Assembly (NCBI GenBank): GCA_943908425.1 | Contig: CALTTC010000011.1 | Span: 1-61,243, forward strand | DNA: 61,243 nt | Reading direction: 5' to 3' | Source of the DNA: an uncultured Moraxella sp. | GTDB lineage: Bacteria > Pseudomonadota > Gammaproteobacteria > Pseudomonadales > Moraxellaceae | In this document: piece by piece, positions 25,215 through 34,220 of the stretch | Layout of the letters: every line of letters begins with the position of its first letter | How positions within the stretch are numbered: the first letter of the stretch is position 1 | Made by a program: the position numbers and the translations under genes | The notes under the pieces: generated by a model | Told to the model about the DNA's origin: nothing | The model's database searches: none | Seen by the model: only the letters and a program-made list of their open reading frames with translations

Positions 25215-25634
25215 TTAAGGCAACAAACGATATAAAGTCGCTGGACAGTCATTGCCTAAAGGGTCGCTACACCATTGCATGCGCGTGGGACTATGGCGAT
25301 GATTTAATTTAACGAAGACGGCGCTACTATTACCTGTTTGGTCAAGCTGTGTGCCTGTACAGTCGGGCGCGTTGTTGTCATAAGTGGTGTGCATGGCAAG
25401 TGCCGGCAAGGGACTCGTCTCTACATAGGCAAAGCGGTATTTGCCGTGGGTACGTTCAGCGCCGCTTACGGTAGTTAGCTTACCATCGCGCCCAAAATTG
25501 TAACGTTCTTGGCAACTGTCGGCACTCTCTAGCGCCCACAGCCCAGTGATGGCAGATAACTCATAGGTACTGACCGTCTCGGCAGGGCTTGTCAGACCCA
25601 ATAAGGAGCCTAATAATAACGCAGAATAATCCAT
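25215..25634 (-). CDS. Small exported protein of unknown function
   Basis: A 139-residue protein with a short hydrophobic N-terminus (YSALLLGSLLGLTSPA) resembling a weak signal peptide. The mature part has conserved-looking ITGLWALES, CQERYNFGRDGKL and a C-terminal pair of Cys (MQWCSD, DCPATLYRLLP). That pattern fits a small beta-barrel or lipocalin-like exported protein. The ATG at 25634, behind AGAG, is chosen because the promoter at 25654-25682 lies downstream of the alternative TTG at 25682. Confidence 0.65.
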   Translation of the reverse strand: MDYSALLLGSLLGLTSPAETVSTYELSAITGLWALESADSCQERYNFGRDGKLTTVSGAERTHGKYRFAYVETSPLPALAMHTTYDNNAPDCTGTQLDQTGNSSAVFVKLNHRHSPTRMQWCSDPLGNDCPATLYRLLP

Positions 25635-25653
25635 AATTTCTCTAAAAATTGCT

Positions 25654-25682
25654 ATGGTAGCGATAATTTTAATAAATGGCAA
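25654..25682 (-). promoter_or_regulatory. Promoter of the small exported protein gene
   Basis: On the minus strand TTGCCA (25682-25677) and TACCAT (25659-25654) are 17 bases apart, placing the transcript start about 14 bases before the ATG at 25634. Confidence 0.55.
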
Positions 25683-25703
25683 GGCTCTTTTTTGCCAAAA
25701 GTT

Positions 25704-25712
25704 TGCTATAAT
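25704..25712 (+). promoter_or_regulatory. Extended -10 promoter of yjjP
   Basis: TGCTATAAT is a consensus extended -10 element 26 bases before the TTG start of the exporter gene. It supports the start at 25738 over an earlier in-frame codon that would lie upstream of the promoter. Confidence 0.6.
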
Positions 25713-25737
25713 AGATGATTTTTATAACTGGTGTTCT

Positions 25738-26547
25738 TTGACACAAGCCATCTCCCCCTTTATTCCTTTTATTAGCTATGAAGACCAGCAAGTCATCACT
25801 CGCCTATGCGTGCAGTGTGGTCTACTGCTCATGCAATATGGCGCAGAGTCGGTGGTCGTGGTGGATTTGACCAAGCGTTTGGGGCGGGCGCTCGGCGTGG
25901 TATCGGTTGAGTGTGCGTTATCGTTCAATGCGCTAACCTTGACAACCTTGTATAATGGGCGCTGTATTACTACCACTCGCCATAGCACTCATCAGGGTAT
26001 CAATGTTGCTGTGCTTGTGCGCATTGGGCATATTGTGATGGATGCCGAAAAGTGCCGTCCCACCAATTTGCACACCGTGCAACAGGCGCTAATAGCGCTT
26101 GATAAAACGCCCTACCCTGCACCTTTGGTGGCGTGCTTTGTTGGTTTGTCTTGCGCCTGCTTTGCTTACTTGCACAGCCAAAGTGGTACGATTTTTTCGG
26201 TAACGCTAATAGCGGCAACGCTTGCGATGAGCGCGCGCTTACTGCTCATAAAAAAGCATTTTAATGCCTTTATCGCGGCGATGGCAGCAGCGCTTGTGGC
26301 AACCTTTATTGGCTCTAGTGTGTATTTTGCCCCCTTTGCACACCCTAAAGCTGAAGTGGCGGTCGCTGCAAGTATCCTGCTATTAGTGCCAAGTTTTCCG
26401 ATTATTAATGCCTTATCCGATGTATTAAAAGGTTATATCACGATGGGCGTTGGGCGGTTTTTGTGGGCAAGTATGCTAAGCTTATCCGCCTGTGTCGGCA
26501 TTGTCTCGGCATTATTACTACTGGGTATCGCTGATTGGGGATTATAA
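25738..26547 (+). CDS. yjjP: Threonine/serine-exporter-family protein, large subunit (YjjP-like)
   Basis: A 269-residue protein of the ThrE N-terminal-domain family. A cytosolic part with GAESVVVVDLTKRLG and CALSFNALTLT is followed by about five membrane helices. In E. coli the two-gene YjjP-YjjB pair exports succinate; single-chain ThrE exports threonine. The start is a TTG close behind the promoter. The stop and the next ATG overlap as TAATG, so both subunits are made together. Confidence 0.85.
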   Translation: MTQAISPFIPFISYEDQQVITRLCVQCGLLLMQYGAESVVVVDLTKRLGRALGVVSVECALSFNALTLTTLYNGRCITTTRHSTHQGINVAVLVRIGHIVMDAEKCRPTNLHTVQQALIALDKTPYPAPLVACFVGLSCACFAYLHSQSGTIFSVTLIAATLAMSARLLLIKKHFNAFIAAMAAALVATFIGSSVYFAPFAHPKAEVAVAASILLLVPSFPIINALSDVLKGYITMGVGRFLWASMLSLSACVGIVSALLLLGIADWGL

Positions 26548-27002
26548 TGCCTACCATTATCTTACATAGTATGATTGCCTGCGTGATTACCCTTGGCTGG
26601 TGCTTGATGTTTACCCTACCAAGGCGCTATATCCCTAGTTGTCTGCTGATGACTTTTGTGGGTTTTGCTCTAAAAGGCGTGCTAGACAGTCTTGCCATCC
26701 ATTTAATGATTAGCACGTTTTTTGCGGCGATGACAACAAGCTTTATCGGCGTATATTTTGCCAAACGCTATAAAATCACCCCCAAAGCGCTCATTATCCC
26801 AAGTATTGTTTGCTTAATGCCGGGTATTCCTGCTTATCAAGCGATGATAGGTCTTGTACAACTGGGCTATTTTGGCTTTAATTTAACACTTTTTACCACG
26901 ATGATGACCCAGTTTTTTGCGGCAATTTTTGTAATTTCAGCGCTGGTATTAGGATTATCTATCCCTAGCTTACTTTTTTATCGTGAGAAACCCATTGTTT
27001 GA
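26547..27002 (+). CDS. yjjB: Threonine/serine-exporter-family protein, small subunit (YjjB-like)
   Basis: A 151-residue protein with four to five membrane helices (ThrE_2 type), including SIVCLMPGIPAY, a family feature. It forms the second half of the exporter with the preceding gene. The ATG overlaps the yjjP stop codon; the upstream in-frame TTG at 26535 is not needed. Confidence 0.85.
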   Translation: MPTIILHSMIACVITLGWCLMFTLPRRYIPSCLLMTFVGFALKGVLDSLAIHLMISTFFAAMTTSFIGVYFAKRYKITPKALIIPSIVCLMPGIPAYQAMIGLVQLGYFGFNLTLFTTMMTQFFAAIFVISALVLGLSIPSLLFYREKPIV

Positions 27003-27052
27003 CTTTATCTGTGGCTATAACTATTAGACGCTAAAACAAAACACTGCTACAT

Positions 27053-27087
27053 AAAAAGGCTAGCAACCCCCAAAGGTTCACTAGCCT
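27053..27087 (-). terminator. Intrinsic terminator downstream of folD
   Basis: On the minus strand AGGCTAG (27087-27081) pairs with CTAGCCT (27063-27057), and inner bases extend the stem. A run of T (27057-27053) follows. It lies about 100 bases after the folD stop and closes the minus-strand operon. Confidence 0.8.
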
Positions 27088-27185
27088 ATTACCAATAGAT
27101 AAACGCAACCAACGCACCTTATTTATTTATCAATCAACAAACAGCACAAGCCAAATACAGCGCGCCAAATAATATTTAGCCTACA

Positions 27186-28037
27186 TTAAACAAACGCCCG
27201 TTCAGCCGCTGCCACCGTTTGGCGAATTAGCGTGTTAATCGTCATCGGTCCCACACCCCCTGGTACAGGCGTGTAATAGCTTGCAATGTCTGCTATACCA
27301 CTTAGCTCAATATCGCCCACACCGCCTGTCGCTGTTGGGTGAAAGCCTGCATCAACCACCACCGCGCCTGCCTTTAGCCAAGATGCCTTGATTAGCTCAG
27401 GCACTCCAACTGCCCCAACGACAATATCCGCCTGCGCCACAAAATTTGATAAATCCTGCGTTTTAGAATGACAAATAGTCACGGTGCAGTTTGCATTTAA
27501 CAGCATCATCGCCATTGGCTTGCCCAAAATGGCACTACGCCCCACCACCACAGCGTGCTTACCTGCCAAAGGCACCTTGTAATGATTTAATAAATGCATA
27601 ATGCCCTGTGGTGTTGCTGAACCATAGGCGCGCTCGTTCATCACCATGCGCCCAAAACCAAGACAGGTCACGCCATCCACATCTTTATCCAAAGCAATGC
27701 GGTCAAAGCACACACGCTCATCAATATGCGCCGGCACAGGGTGTTGCAATAAAATACCTTGCACGTCAGGATTGGCATTTAACTCATCAATGGTTGTCAA
27801 TAACGTCTCTGTCGTGGTCGTGCTAGGCAGGGCGATACGCTTAGAATCCATACCCACGCGCCGACAAGCGTTGCCTTTCATCTTCACATAAGTGGCAGAA
27901 GCAGGGTCATCGCCCACCAAAATGGTTGCCAAAATCGGTGTACGCCCTGTGCGTGCGGTCAATGCCTGTACTCGCTCGGCAAGGGCTTGTTCGGTCGCAC
28001 TCGCCAGTGCTTTACCATCTAATACGATTGCACTCAT
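27186..28037 (-). CDS. folD: Methylene-THF dehydrogenase / methenyl-THF cyclohydrolase
   Basis: A 283-residue bifunctional enzyme that interconverts methylene-, methenyl- and formyl-tetrahydrofolate with NADP. Visible are YVKMKGNACRRVGM with the catalytic Lys, GILLQHPVP, the nucleotide-binding VVGRSAILGKPMA, and PGGVGPMT near the end. Length is normal. It starts one base before the clpA stop region ends and is the last gene before the terminator. Confidence 0.96.
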   Translation of the reverse strand: MSAIVLDGKALASATEQALAERVQALTARTGRTPILATILVGDDPASATYVKMKGNACRRVGMDSKRIALPSTTTTETLLTTIDELNANPDVQGILLQHPVPAHIDERVCFDRIALDKDVDGVTCLGFGRMVMNERAYGSATPQGIMHLLNHYKVPLAGKHAVVVGRSAILGKPMAMMLLNANCTVTICHSKTQDLSNFVAQADIVVGAVGVPELIKASWLKAGAVVVDAGFHPTATGGVGDIELSGIADIASYYTPVPGGVGPMTINTLIRQTVAAAERAFV

Positions 28038-30260
28038 TTAAATTTTTCCTTCTGTGGCTTTTTTAATATCAAGGGTCAGCGTCTCTGCTTGATAATCCAC
28101 ACAGACCTGCCCACCATCTTGTAAGCGCCCAAACAGCAATTCGTGCGCCAAGGGTTTTTTTATCGCGCTATCAATCAAGCGCGCCATGGGACGAGCGCCC
28201 ATTAGTCTATCATAACCTGTATCTGCCAGATATTGTTTTGCCTCTTTGGTAACGGTTAGCGCAACCTTTTTCGCTTGTAATAACTCCGCTAATTGCCCCA
28301 AGAATTTATCCACCACCGCCAAAATTGTGGACATCTCCAAAGGATTAAATTGAATAATAGCGTCCAAGCGGTTACGAAACTCTGGGCTAAAAGCACGGTT
28401 TAGTGTCGCGATATTGTCTTTAGTATGATTTTGCTCGGTAAAGCCCATTGACGCACGCGCAAGACTCTCCGCACCAACGTTACTTGTCATAATAATAATC
28501 GTCTCGGCAAACGACACCGTACGCCCGTTAGCATCGGTTAACTTGGCATTATCCATCACTTGCAATAAAATATTATAAATATCGCTATGGGCTTTTTCTA
28601 TCTCATCTAGCAATAATACGGCGTGCGGTGTCTGCTGGATTTTTTCGGTTAATAAACCGCCCTTTTCATAGCCAATATAACCAGGCGGTGCACCAATCAG
28701 CCGTGCCACACTATGCGCCTCCACATACTCACTCATATCAAAGCGCACAAAGGCAACCCCTAGCGTTTTGGCAAGCTGTTTGGCAATCTCGGTTTTGCCA
28801 ACCCCCGTTGGCCCTGCAAACAAAAACGCCCCAATCGGACGATTAGCGTTATTTAGCCCTGCGCGTGCTAGCATAATGGCATCACTCACCTTAACGACCG
28901 CCTCGTCTTGCCCAAATACCGCCTGCTTTAAGGTACTCTCTAGATTTTGTAAAGCCGATAAATCATCTCGCGCCACCGTTTTTGGGGGAATGCGTGCAAG
29001 GTTTGCAATCACCGTCTCAATGTGCGCGACATTAACCTTTGGACGAGTGGTGGCAGTCTTACTTTGCAAGCGTAAGTACGCACCTGCCTCATCAATCACA
29101 TCAATCGCCTTATCTGGCAAATAGCGCTCGTGCATATGCTTGACCGATAGCTCCACCGCCGCTGTCAATGCCGCTTTGGTATAAGTGACGTGGTGGAAAT
29201 CGGCATATACTTTGGCAACCCCTTGCAAAATGGCAATGGCATCTGATACGCTAGGCTCTGACACGGTCACTTTCTGAAAACGGCGCGACAAGGCACTGTC
29301 TTTATCAAAAATTTGCCGACATTCTGCAAAAGTTGTTGAGCCAATACAGCGCAGTTCACCATTGGCAAGTGCTGGCTTAATAAGGTTTGAGATATCCATC
29401 GTGCCCTCAGACACCGACCCTGCACCCACAATCGTATGCACCTCATCAATAAACAAAATCGCTTGTGGGTCATCTTTTAGCGCGTTAAGCACTTGTTTCA
29501 TACGCGCTTCAAATTCACCGCGATATTTCGTGCCCGCAATCAGCGCAGTAATATCCAAACTATACACCACCGCATCCTGCAAAGGGGCGGCAATATTGCC
29601 ATTAACGATACGCCACGCCAGCCCCTCAGCAAGCGCCGTCTTTCCCACACCAGCATCACCGATAAGCAAGGGGTTGTTTTTACGCCGACGACACAAAATT
29701 TGAATGATACGTGCCATCTCCGCCTCACGCCCAATCAAGGGGTCAATATTACCCTCTTGTGCTTTAGTGTTTAAATTGTGGGCAAAAACACTCAAAGGGT
29801 GCGGGTTTTCTTGACTTTGTGCCGTGCTAACACTTGCACTTATTTCACTGTCGTGTGCCAAATAACGGCGTAATTTTAGACGCGTGAGCCCATATTCTTC
29901 TAATAGTTGTACGGCATAGCTGTCCTGTTCATCAAGCAAGGCAAGCAAGACATCACTAGTTTGGAGTAACGCGTCCTTACCTGCCAGCTCCAATTGCAAT
30001 AACGCGCGTTGCATAATACGCTCACACGCCAAACTGTAGACAGGGGATTTATCGCTTTTACTGACATATTTATCCAAATAGACATCAAGCCTTTGTGTCA
30101 GCTCATCAACATCATCTAATAACGCCTGTAAAATTTGCTTTGTACTGCTCGCCTCTATCAAGCCATACAATAAGTGCTCGGTTAATATGTACTCGTGGCG
30201 CTGTCCTATTGCGTAATCTTCAATAAAGTCTTTGGTTTTTAAAAGCTCGGCACTTAGCAT
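28038..30260 (-). CDS. clpA: ClpA, ATPase of the ClpAP protease
   Basis: A 740-residue Hsp100 unfoldase that feeds proteins to ClpP. An N-terminal Clp repeat domain is followed by two AAA+ modules with Walker A GDAGVGKT and GPTGVGKT. The pore loops are visible, for example GYIGYEKGG in the second. The ClpP-docking loop reads ASMGFTEQ, with MGF in place of the common IGL/IGF tripeptide; it fits the wider [LIVMP]G[FL] pattern. clpS lies immediately upstream. clpP is not in the window. Confidence 0.96.
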   Translation of the reverse strand: MLSAELLKTKDFIEDYAIGQRHEYILTEHLLYGLIEASSTKQILQALLDDVDELTQRLDVYLDKYVSKSDKSPVYSLACERIMQRALLQLELAGKDALLQTSDVLLALLDEQDSYAVQLLEEYGLTRLKLRRYLAHDSEISASVSTAQSQENPHPLSVFAHNLNTKAQEGNIDPLIGREAEMARIIQILCRRRKNNPLLIGDAGVGKTALAEGLAWRIVNGNIAAPLQDAVVYSLDITALIAGTKYRGEFEARMKQVLNALKDDPQAILFIDEVHTIVGAGSVSEGTMDISNLIKPALANGELRCIGSTTFAECRQIFDKDSALSRRFQKVTVSEPSVSDAIAILQGVAKVYADFHHVTYTKAALTAAVELSVKHMHERYLPDKAIDVIDEAGAYLRLQSKTATTRPKVNVAHIETVIANLARIPPKTVARDDLSALQNLESTLKQAVFGQDEAVVKVSDAIMLARAGLNNANRPIGAFLFAGPTGVGKTEIAKQLAKTLGVAFVRFDMSEYVEAHSVARLIGAPPGYIGYEKGGLLTEKIQQTPHAVLLLDEIEKAHSDIYNILLQVMDNAKLTDANGRTVSFAETIIIMTSNVGAESLARASMGFTEQNHTKDNIATLNRAFSPEFRNRLDAIIQFNPLEMSTILAVVDKFLGQLAELLQAKKVALTVTKEAKQYLADTGYDRLMGARPMARLIDSAIKKPLAHELLFGRLQDGGQVCVDYQAETLTLDIKKATEGKI

Positions 30261-30268
30261 AAGGTATC

Positions 30269-30577
30269 CTACGATGATTCTAGCGTAACAAGTAGCGGAA
30301 ACTCTTCACGCTCTGCCAATAAACGAATGCTTTGTGCTTTCATCTCGGCAATCTCTTTAGGTAACCGTGCTACCACCGCTTGCCCTTCATAATGAATATC
30401 TAGCATTATTTGATAAGCTTGCGTTTCATTTAGCCCAAGCTCATATTGCAACACCCACACCACAAAATCCATCGTGGTATAGTCATCATTGTGCATAATA
30501 ATGGCATAAAGTGGCGGTTCTGCGGTTATTGGGGGTGCAAGCATCGCCCCACTGTCTGTATTATGCTGTGTTGTCAT
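30269..30577 (-). CDS. clpS: ClpS adaptor for N-degron proteins
   Basis: A 102-residue adaptor that brings substrates with bulky N-terminal residues to ClpA. The core has YAIIMHNDDYTTMDFVVWVL (substrate-pocket Asn-Asp) and the conserved His in DIHYEGQAVV. Of adjacent ATGs at 30580 and 30577 the second is better spaced from AGGAG. An upstream frame start at 30664 would overlap the preceding gene and adds non-family residues. It lies eight bases before clpA. Confidence 0.92.
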   Translation of the reverse strand: MTTQHNTDSGAMLAPPITAEPPLYAIIMHNDDYTTMDFVVWVLQYELGLNETQAYQIMLDIHYEGQAVVARLPKEIAEMKAQSIRLLAEREEFPLLVTLESS

Positions 30578-30614
30578 CATTACTCCTTTTGCCCTTGCCT
30601 GTTGCTCTTGCCAA

Positions 30615-31334
30615 TTATTGCACCTGCCAATCATACAGCTTGACAAGCTCTTGTCCCTCGGCATTTAACACCAAACGAATTTGGCTGGGATGAAAGCCTT
30701 TGGGCATCACAAACTTACCCCCAATCACCACCATACCGCTATCTGTAGGATAAGTCTTTACAGGAATTTCCACAAGGCTTGTGGGGTTAAGTAAGGTAAG
30801 CTTAGGCGTTAGTGGTTGGCTACGCGCATTGGTTGCAACATCAAAGCGGTAAGCGTAAGTGTCTTGCTCTTCCTCAGTAAGCGACATATTCACCACTTGC
30901 AGGGGTTGTCCATTATCGGTCGTTATCGGTGCAGTGGCGCTCGGTTGCTGTTGTCTTGCATCCAATTCTGCTTGCAAAAGACTAATATTACCCAAGCTAA
31001 TATCACGCTCTTGCGTTAAGGTGGTGATTTGGCTTTTTAATAGCTCATTTTCTACGCGCATTGCCTTGACATCACTCACGGTAAGCGCCTTGCCAGTGTG
31101 GTCGGTCGCTACCGAAGCGATTTGTTTGCCGTGATTAACGCCAAACTGATACCCAACTAATAAACAAAACAGCGCCACAAACAACACAAGTAGCGCAAGT
31201 AACGGCAAAAGCTTTTCGGCAAAATCTAGCGCTTGCCACTGTGTTTTTTTATGCTTGATAAGCCCTATAGCCCGTTGCTGTAAGGGCGGTTTTTTCGGTG
31301 GGGGCGTGGGCTTAGAATCTAATGGCTCAGTCAT
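30615..31334 (-). CDS. Single-pass membrane protein with periplasmic coiled coil (DUF6776-like)
   Basis: A 239-residue protein. A basic Pro/Lys-rich cytosolic start is followed by one membrane helix at about 41-63 (LLPLLALLVLFVALFCLLVGY). Residues about 88-130 form a coiled coil, followed by a beta-rich C-terminal domain of about 100 residues. The layout resembles the DUF6776 family; function unknown. It precedes clpS by about 35 bases and probably heads the clpS-clpA-folD transcript. Confidence 0.7.
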   Translation of the reverse strand: MTEPLDSKPTPPPKKPPLQQRAIGLIKHKKTQWQALDFAEKLLPLLALLVLFVALFCLLVGYQFGVNHGKQIASVATDHTGKALTVSDVKAMRVENELLKSQITTLTQERDISLGNISLLQAELDARQQQPSATAPITTDNGQPLQVVNMSLTEEEQDTYAYRFDVATNARSQPLTPKLTLLNPTSLVEIPVKTYPTDSGMVVIGGKFVMPKGFHPSQIRLVLNAEGQELVKLYDWQVQ

Positions 31335-31364
31335 TGCAGTCGCTTACATATTTAAAAGATTAGG

Positions 31365-32429
31365 CTAATTTGGCGCAAAATCGCTCACATATTTGGCGAA
31401 ATACTGACGGTTTTCTAGCAATTCTTCATAATCCATCGCAAAAATCCCGTGTCCGCCTTTTTGAAAGGACAGCCAATCAAACTGAATCTCAGGATAAGCT
31501 TGCTTTAGCGCCCACTCGCTATCGCCCACTTCACAGACCAACAGACCATCGCGCGTTAGATAGTCTGGCGCTTCATATAGGATTTTGTGCACCAAATCCA
31601 AGCCATCTTGCCCAGCCGCCAGTGCCAGCTCCGGCTCGTGCAAAAATTCTGGGGGCAAGTCCGCCATCACCCCAGCATCCACATAGGGGGGGTTGGTGAC
31701 AATCAGCTCATACTGATTTTCGGCAGGAATACTAGCAAATAAATCCGACTCAAGTAAGCTTACCTGTCCTTCTAGCTCGTGGTGCTGTACATTGGTCCAC
31801 GCCACGGCAAGCGCGTCTTTGGAGATATCCACCGCATCCACATTGGTATCAGGAAAGCGGACAGCAAGGGCGATGGCAATACACCCAGAACCTGTGCATA
31901 AATCCAGCACACGCTCAGGCGTTGGCAGTTGCTTGTCCTCAAGCTCATTATCATAGAATTGCTCAGTATCTGCACTACTCTCAAAGTAGGGATAAAACCC
32001 TTGATTGATGAGCTCCGCAATCGGTGAGCGCGGAATTAACACACGTTCATCAACATAAAACGGCAACTGGCAAAAATACGCCAAATTCACAAGATAGCTT
32101 AACGGCTTACGCTGAATAATCCGCTCAGACAACAACGTCAAGACCGCACGGCGCTCGCTTGGGGTCAGCTTGCAATCCAAAATTTCTGGATTCGCCTCCC
32201 AACTTAGCGACAACGTATGTAGTACAATCGCCGCCGCCTCCGCAAATTCATCGGTAGTGCCTTGCGCAACCACCACCTCATAGTCACGCAGTTTACTTAC
32301 AATAAAGCGAATAAAATCACGGATGGTCGTCAAATGCTCGCAAGCCTCCGCAATTTCACTGGCTAAGCTTGCCACACTATCGGCATCTAGGGCATCCATT
32401 TCATCAAAATCAGCGCTATTAGTCATCAT
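31365..32429 (-). CDS. prmB: Ribosomal protein uL3 glutamine methyltransferase
   Basis: A 354-residue N5-glutamine methyltransferase of the HemK family acting on L3. Motifs: YFCQLPFYVDERVLIPRSP, SAM-binding LDLCTGSGCIAIA and catalytic NPPYVD. It has an acidic N-terminal extension compared with the 310-residue E. coli enzyme. The ATG at 32429, behind TTGGAT, is preferred to a TTG two codons earlier. It is divergent from roxA over about 80 bases. Confidence 0.92.
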   Translation of the reverse strand: MMTNSADFDEMDALDADSVASLASEIAEACEHLTTIRDFIRFIVSKLRDYEVVVAQGTTDEFAEAAAIVLHTLSLSWEANPEILDCKLTPSERRAVLTLLSERIIQRKPLSYLVNLAYFCQLPFYVDERVLIPRSPIAELINQGFYPYFESSADTEQFYDNELEDKQLPTPERVLDLCTGSGCIAIALAVRFPDTNVDAVDISKDALAVAWTNVQHHELEGQVSLLESDLFASIPAENQYELIVTNPPYVDAGVMADLPPEFLHEPELALAAGQDGLDLVHKILYEAPDYLTRDGLLVCEVGDSEWALKQAYPEIQFDWLSFQKGGHGIFAMDYEELLENRQYFAKYVSDFAPN

Positions 32430-32510
32430 ATCCAAAATAAATTGTCATAAAGTTAGCTATTATACAGGATTTTACGGTAAAATAAGCCAAATTTTTTTAG
32501 CGGGTGCATA

Positions 32511-33665
32511 ATGACGACCATTCCCTTTTGTTTGCCAAGCGATATCAGCCCCGAAACGTTTTTGCGCGACTATTGGCAAAAAAAACCTTTGCTTATCAAA
32601 AATGGCTTGCCAGCGCTTGCCAATCTGTTCACTCCCGATGACATTGTCGCCCTCGCCTGCGAAGATGACGTGAGTGCCCGCCTTATTCAAGAACGTGACG
32701 ATAATGAGCAACCGCACTGGACGCTCAAAACCTCGCCCCTAAATAAGCGTGATTTTAAAAAACTACCAAAGCACTGGACAGTTTTGGTGCAGAATTTAGA
32801 AGCGTGGAGTGCTGAGCTTGGGGAGTTTTGGCAAGCTTTTGACTTTATCCCCAAATGGCAACAAGACGATATTATGGTATCTTATGCCCCAGATGGGGGG
32901 TCGGTCGGTCGCCACTACGATGAATACGATGTGTTTTTGGCACAAGGCTATGGCAAAAGACGCTGGCAACTTGGCAAAATGTGCGCGCGTGATACCCCTT
33001 TTGTGGCAGGAGAGCCGATACGCTTACTTGATGAGATGGGCGAGCTGATTTTTGATGAAGTGCTTGATGCTGCTGATGTGCTGTATGTACCGCCACGCCT
33101 TGCCCATTATGGGGTAGCGGTAGGTGAGTGCCTAACCTTTAGCTTTGGCTTTCGCCGTCCCAATGCCGTACAACTGTTAGATAAAATTGCCGATGTCGCC
33201 ACCAATCAGCCACAGCTATTTGCACCGTTTACCCTACCGCAAGCTTTGCAGGCGACAAGTTGTGAGCTTAGCAATGACAGTATCCACGCCCTAAAACAAG
33301 CCCTACTTGATACCGTTAATAGCCCAGCCTTTGATGGGGTACTTACCCAAGCCATTAGCGAGCTTGTCAGTCGCCGTCAATATGAACCTTTGGCTTTTTA
33401 TGAAGAGTTAGATAGCGAATTACTCACCGAGCTTTTAAACGATGGGGCAACCTTGAGCCTAAACCACGCCAGCCGTTTTGTCAAGACAGCACAAGGCTGG
33501 TTTATCAATGGCGAACAAGTCAATTTTGATGCAGAAGGTCAAGCCTTGCTTGCTCGGTTATTACAAGGTGAGCATATCAGCCTTGACGATTTGCCTAGCC
33601 TAAACACAGAAGCCCTTGTGCATTGGGTCAATAATCAGTGGCTTGCCATAGACGAACACGATTAA
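32511..33665 (+). CDS. roxA: Ribosomal protein uL16 arginine hydroxylase
   Basis: A 384-residue Fe(II)/2-oxoglutarate oxygenase (YcfD/RoxA) with a JmjC-type fold that hydroxylates an Arg of L16. The N-terminal FLRDYWQKKPLLI is typical. Iron ligands are in GRHYDEYDVF (HxD) with the third His near HYGVAVGECL. The C-terminal winged-helix part is present. It sits opposite prmB, another ribosomal-protein modifier. Confidence 0.92.
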   Translation: MTTIPFCLPSDISPETFLRDYWQKKPLLIKNGLPALANLFTPDDIVALACEDDVSARLIQERDDNEQPHWTLKTSPLNKRDFKKLPKHWTVLVQNLEAWSAELGEFWQAFDFIPKWQQDDIMVSYAPDGGSVGRHYDEYDVFLAQGYGKRRWQLGKMCARDTPFVAGEPIRLLDEMGELIFDEVLDAADVLYVPPRLAHYGVAVGECLTFSFGFRRPNAVQLLDKIADVATNQPQLFAPFTLPQALQATSCELSNDSIHALKQALLDTVNSPAFDGVLTQAISELVSRRQYEPLAFYEELDSELLTELLNDGATLSLNHASRFVKTAQGWFINGEQVNFDAEGQALLARLLQGEHISLDDLPSLNTEALVHWVNNQWLAIDEHD

Positions 33666-33741
33666 GACTATAACTTGCCTGATAATTTCGCCTATAACTT
33701 ATTCTTTTCATTAAGAATCTGTTTAGTATTTTGTCTTTTAT

Positions 33742-33804
33742 CCCTTGATATAAAGGCGAAGTAGATTTTAAAAAATTTACTTCTCCGCCTTGTCATATCA
33801 AGGG
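33742..33804. repeat. Long imperfect inverted repeat
   Basis: CCCTTGATAT (33742-33751) and ATATCAAGGG (33795-33804) are perfect complements. Inner parts (GGCGAAGTA against TACTTCTCCGCC) also pair with small bulges around a central A/T-rich loop, giving a hairpin of about 63 bases. It lies 76 bases after roxA. It could act as a terminator or be a miniature repetitive element. Confidence 0.7.
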
Positions 33805-33881
33805 CTTTAGTCAAACGTCCAAGTCTTATACATTTAAGCCCCATAAATTACAAGCCTTGGCTAAGCACACTCAAGGCAGAT

Positions 33882-34064
33882 TTATGCCCCTAATTTTTTG
33901 GCAACCACCGCACTGATGGGAATACTAAGCATAAGCCCTGCCACTACCGCAGCGATAATATGCCACATAGTCGTATGCTGGGTAATCAATGCCAAAGCCA
34001 CAAATACGCCCATACACACAGTAGAAGCAATGGCAAATACAAAGCTAAAAATGGTCTTATTCAT
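33882..34064 (-). CDS. Small two-helix membrane protein (60 residues)
   Basis: Two hydrophobic helices (residues about 5-27 and 34-55) separated by a short polar loop, with a basic C-terminus (VVAKKLGA). The start has a good ribosome binding site, AAGGGG, six bases ahead. Similar short membrane proteins in related bacteria are, as I recall, sometimes wrongly labelled CTP synthetase. Function unknown. Confidence 0.7.
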   Translation of the reverse strand: MNKTIFSFVFAIASTVCMGVFVALALITQHTTMWHIIAAVVAGLMLSIPISAVVAKKLGA

Positions 34065-34130
34065 TACTGCCCCTTAATTCCACTTAAGTTATAAGGAATT
34101 ATACGCCGACTGATACCGACTTTGCAAGCA

Positions 34131-34158
34131 AATCCTTAACAATTTTAAGGATTTTTTT
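34131..34158 (+). terminator. Hairpin with T-run upstream of alaS
   Basis: AATCCTTAA (34131-34139) and TTAAGGATT (34145-34153) pair perfectly around a five-base loop and run into seven T. It would stop plus-strand transcription from upstream before the alaS promoter region (TGCTATCAT around 34182-34190). Confidence 0.7.
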
Positions 34159-34220
34159 GTTGGGCAAATTACAAAAGTTTATGCTATCATAATAGGCTTT
34201 ATTCTTATCTTATACGACTT

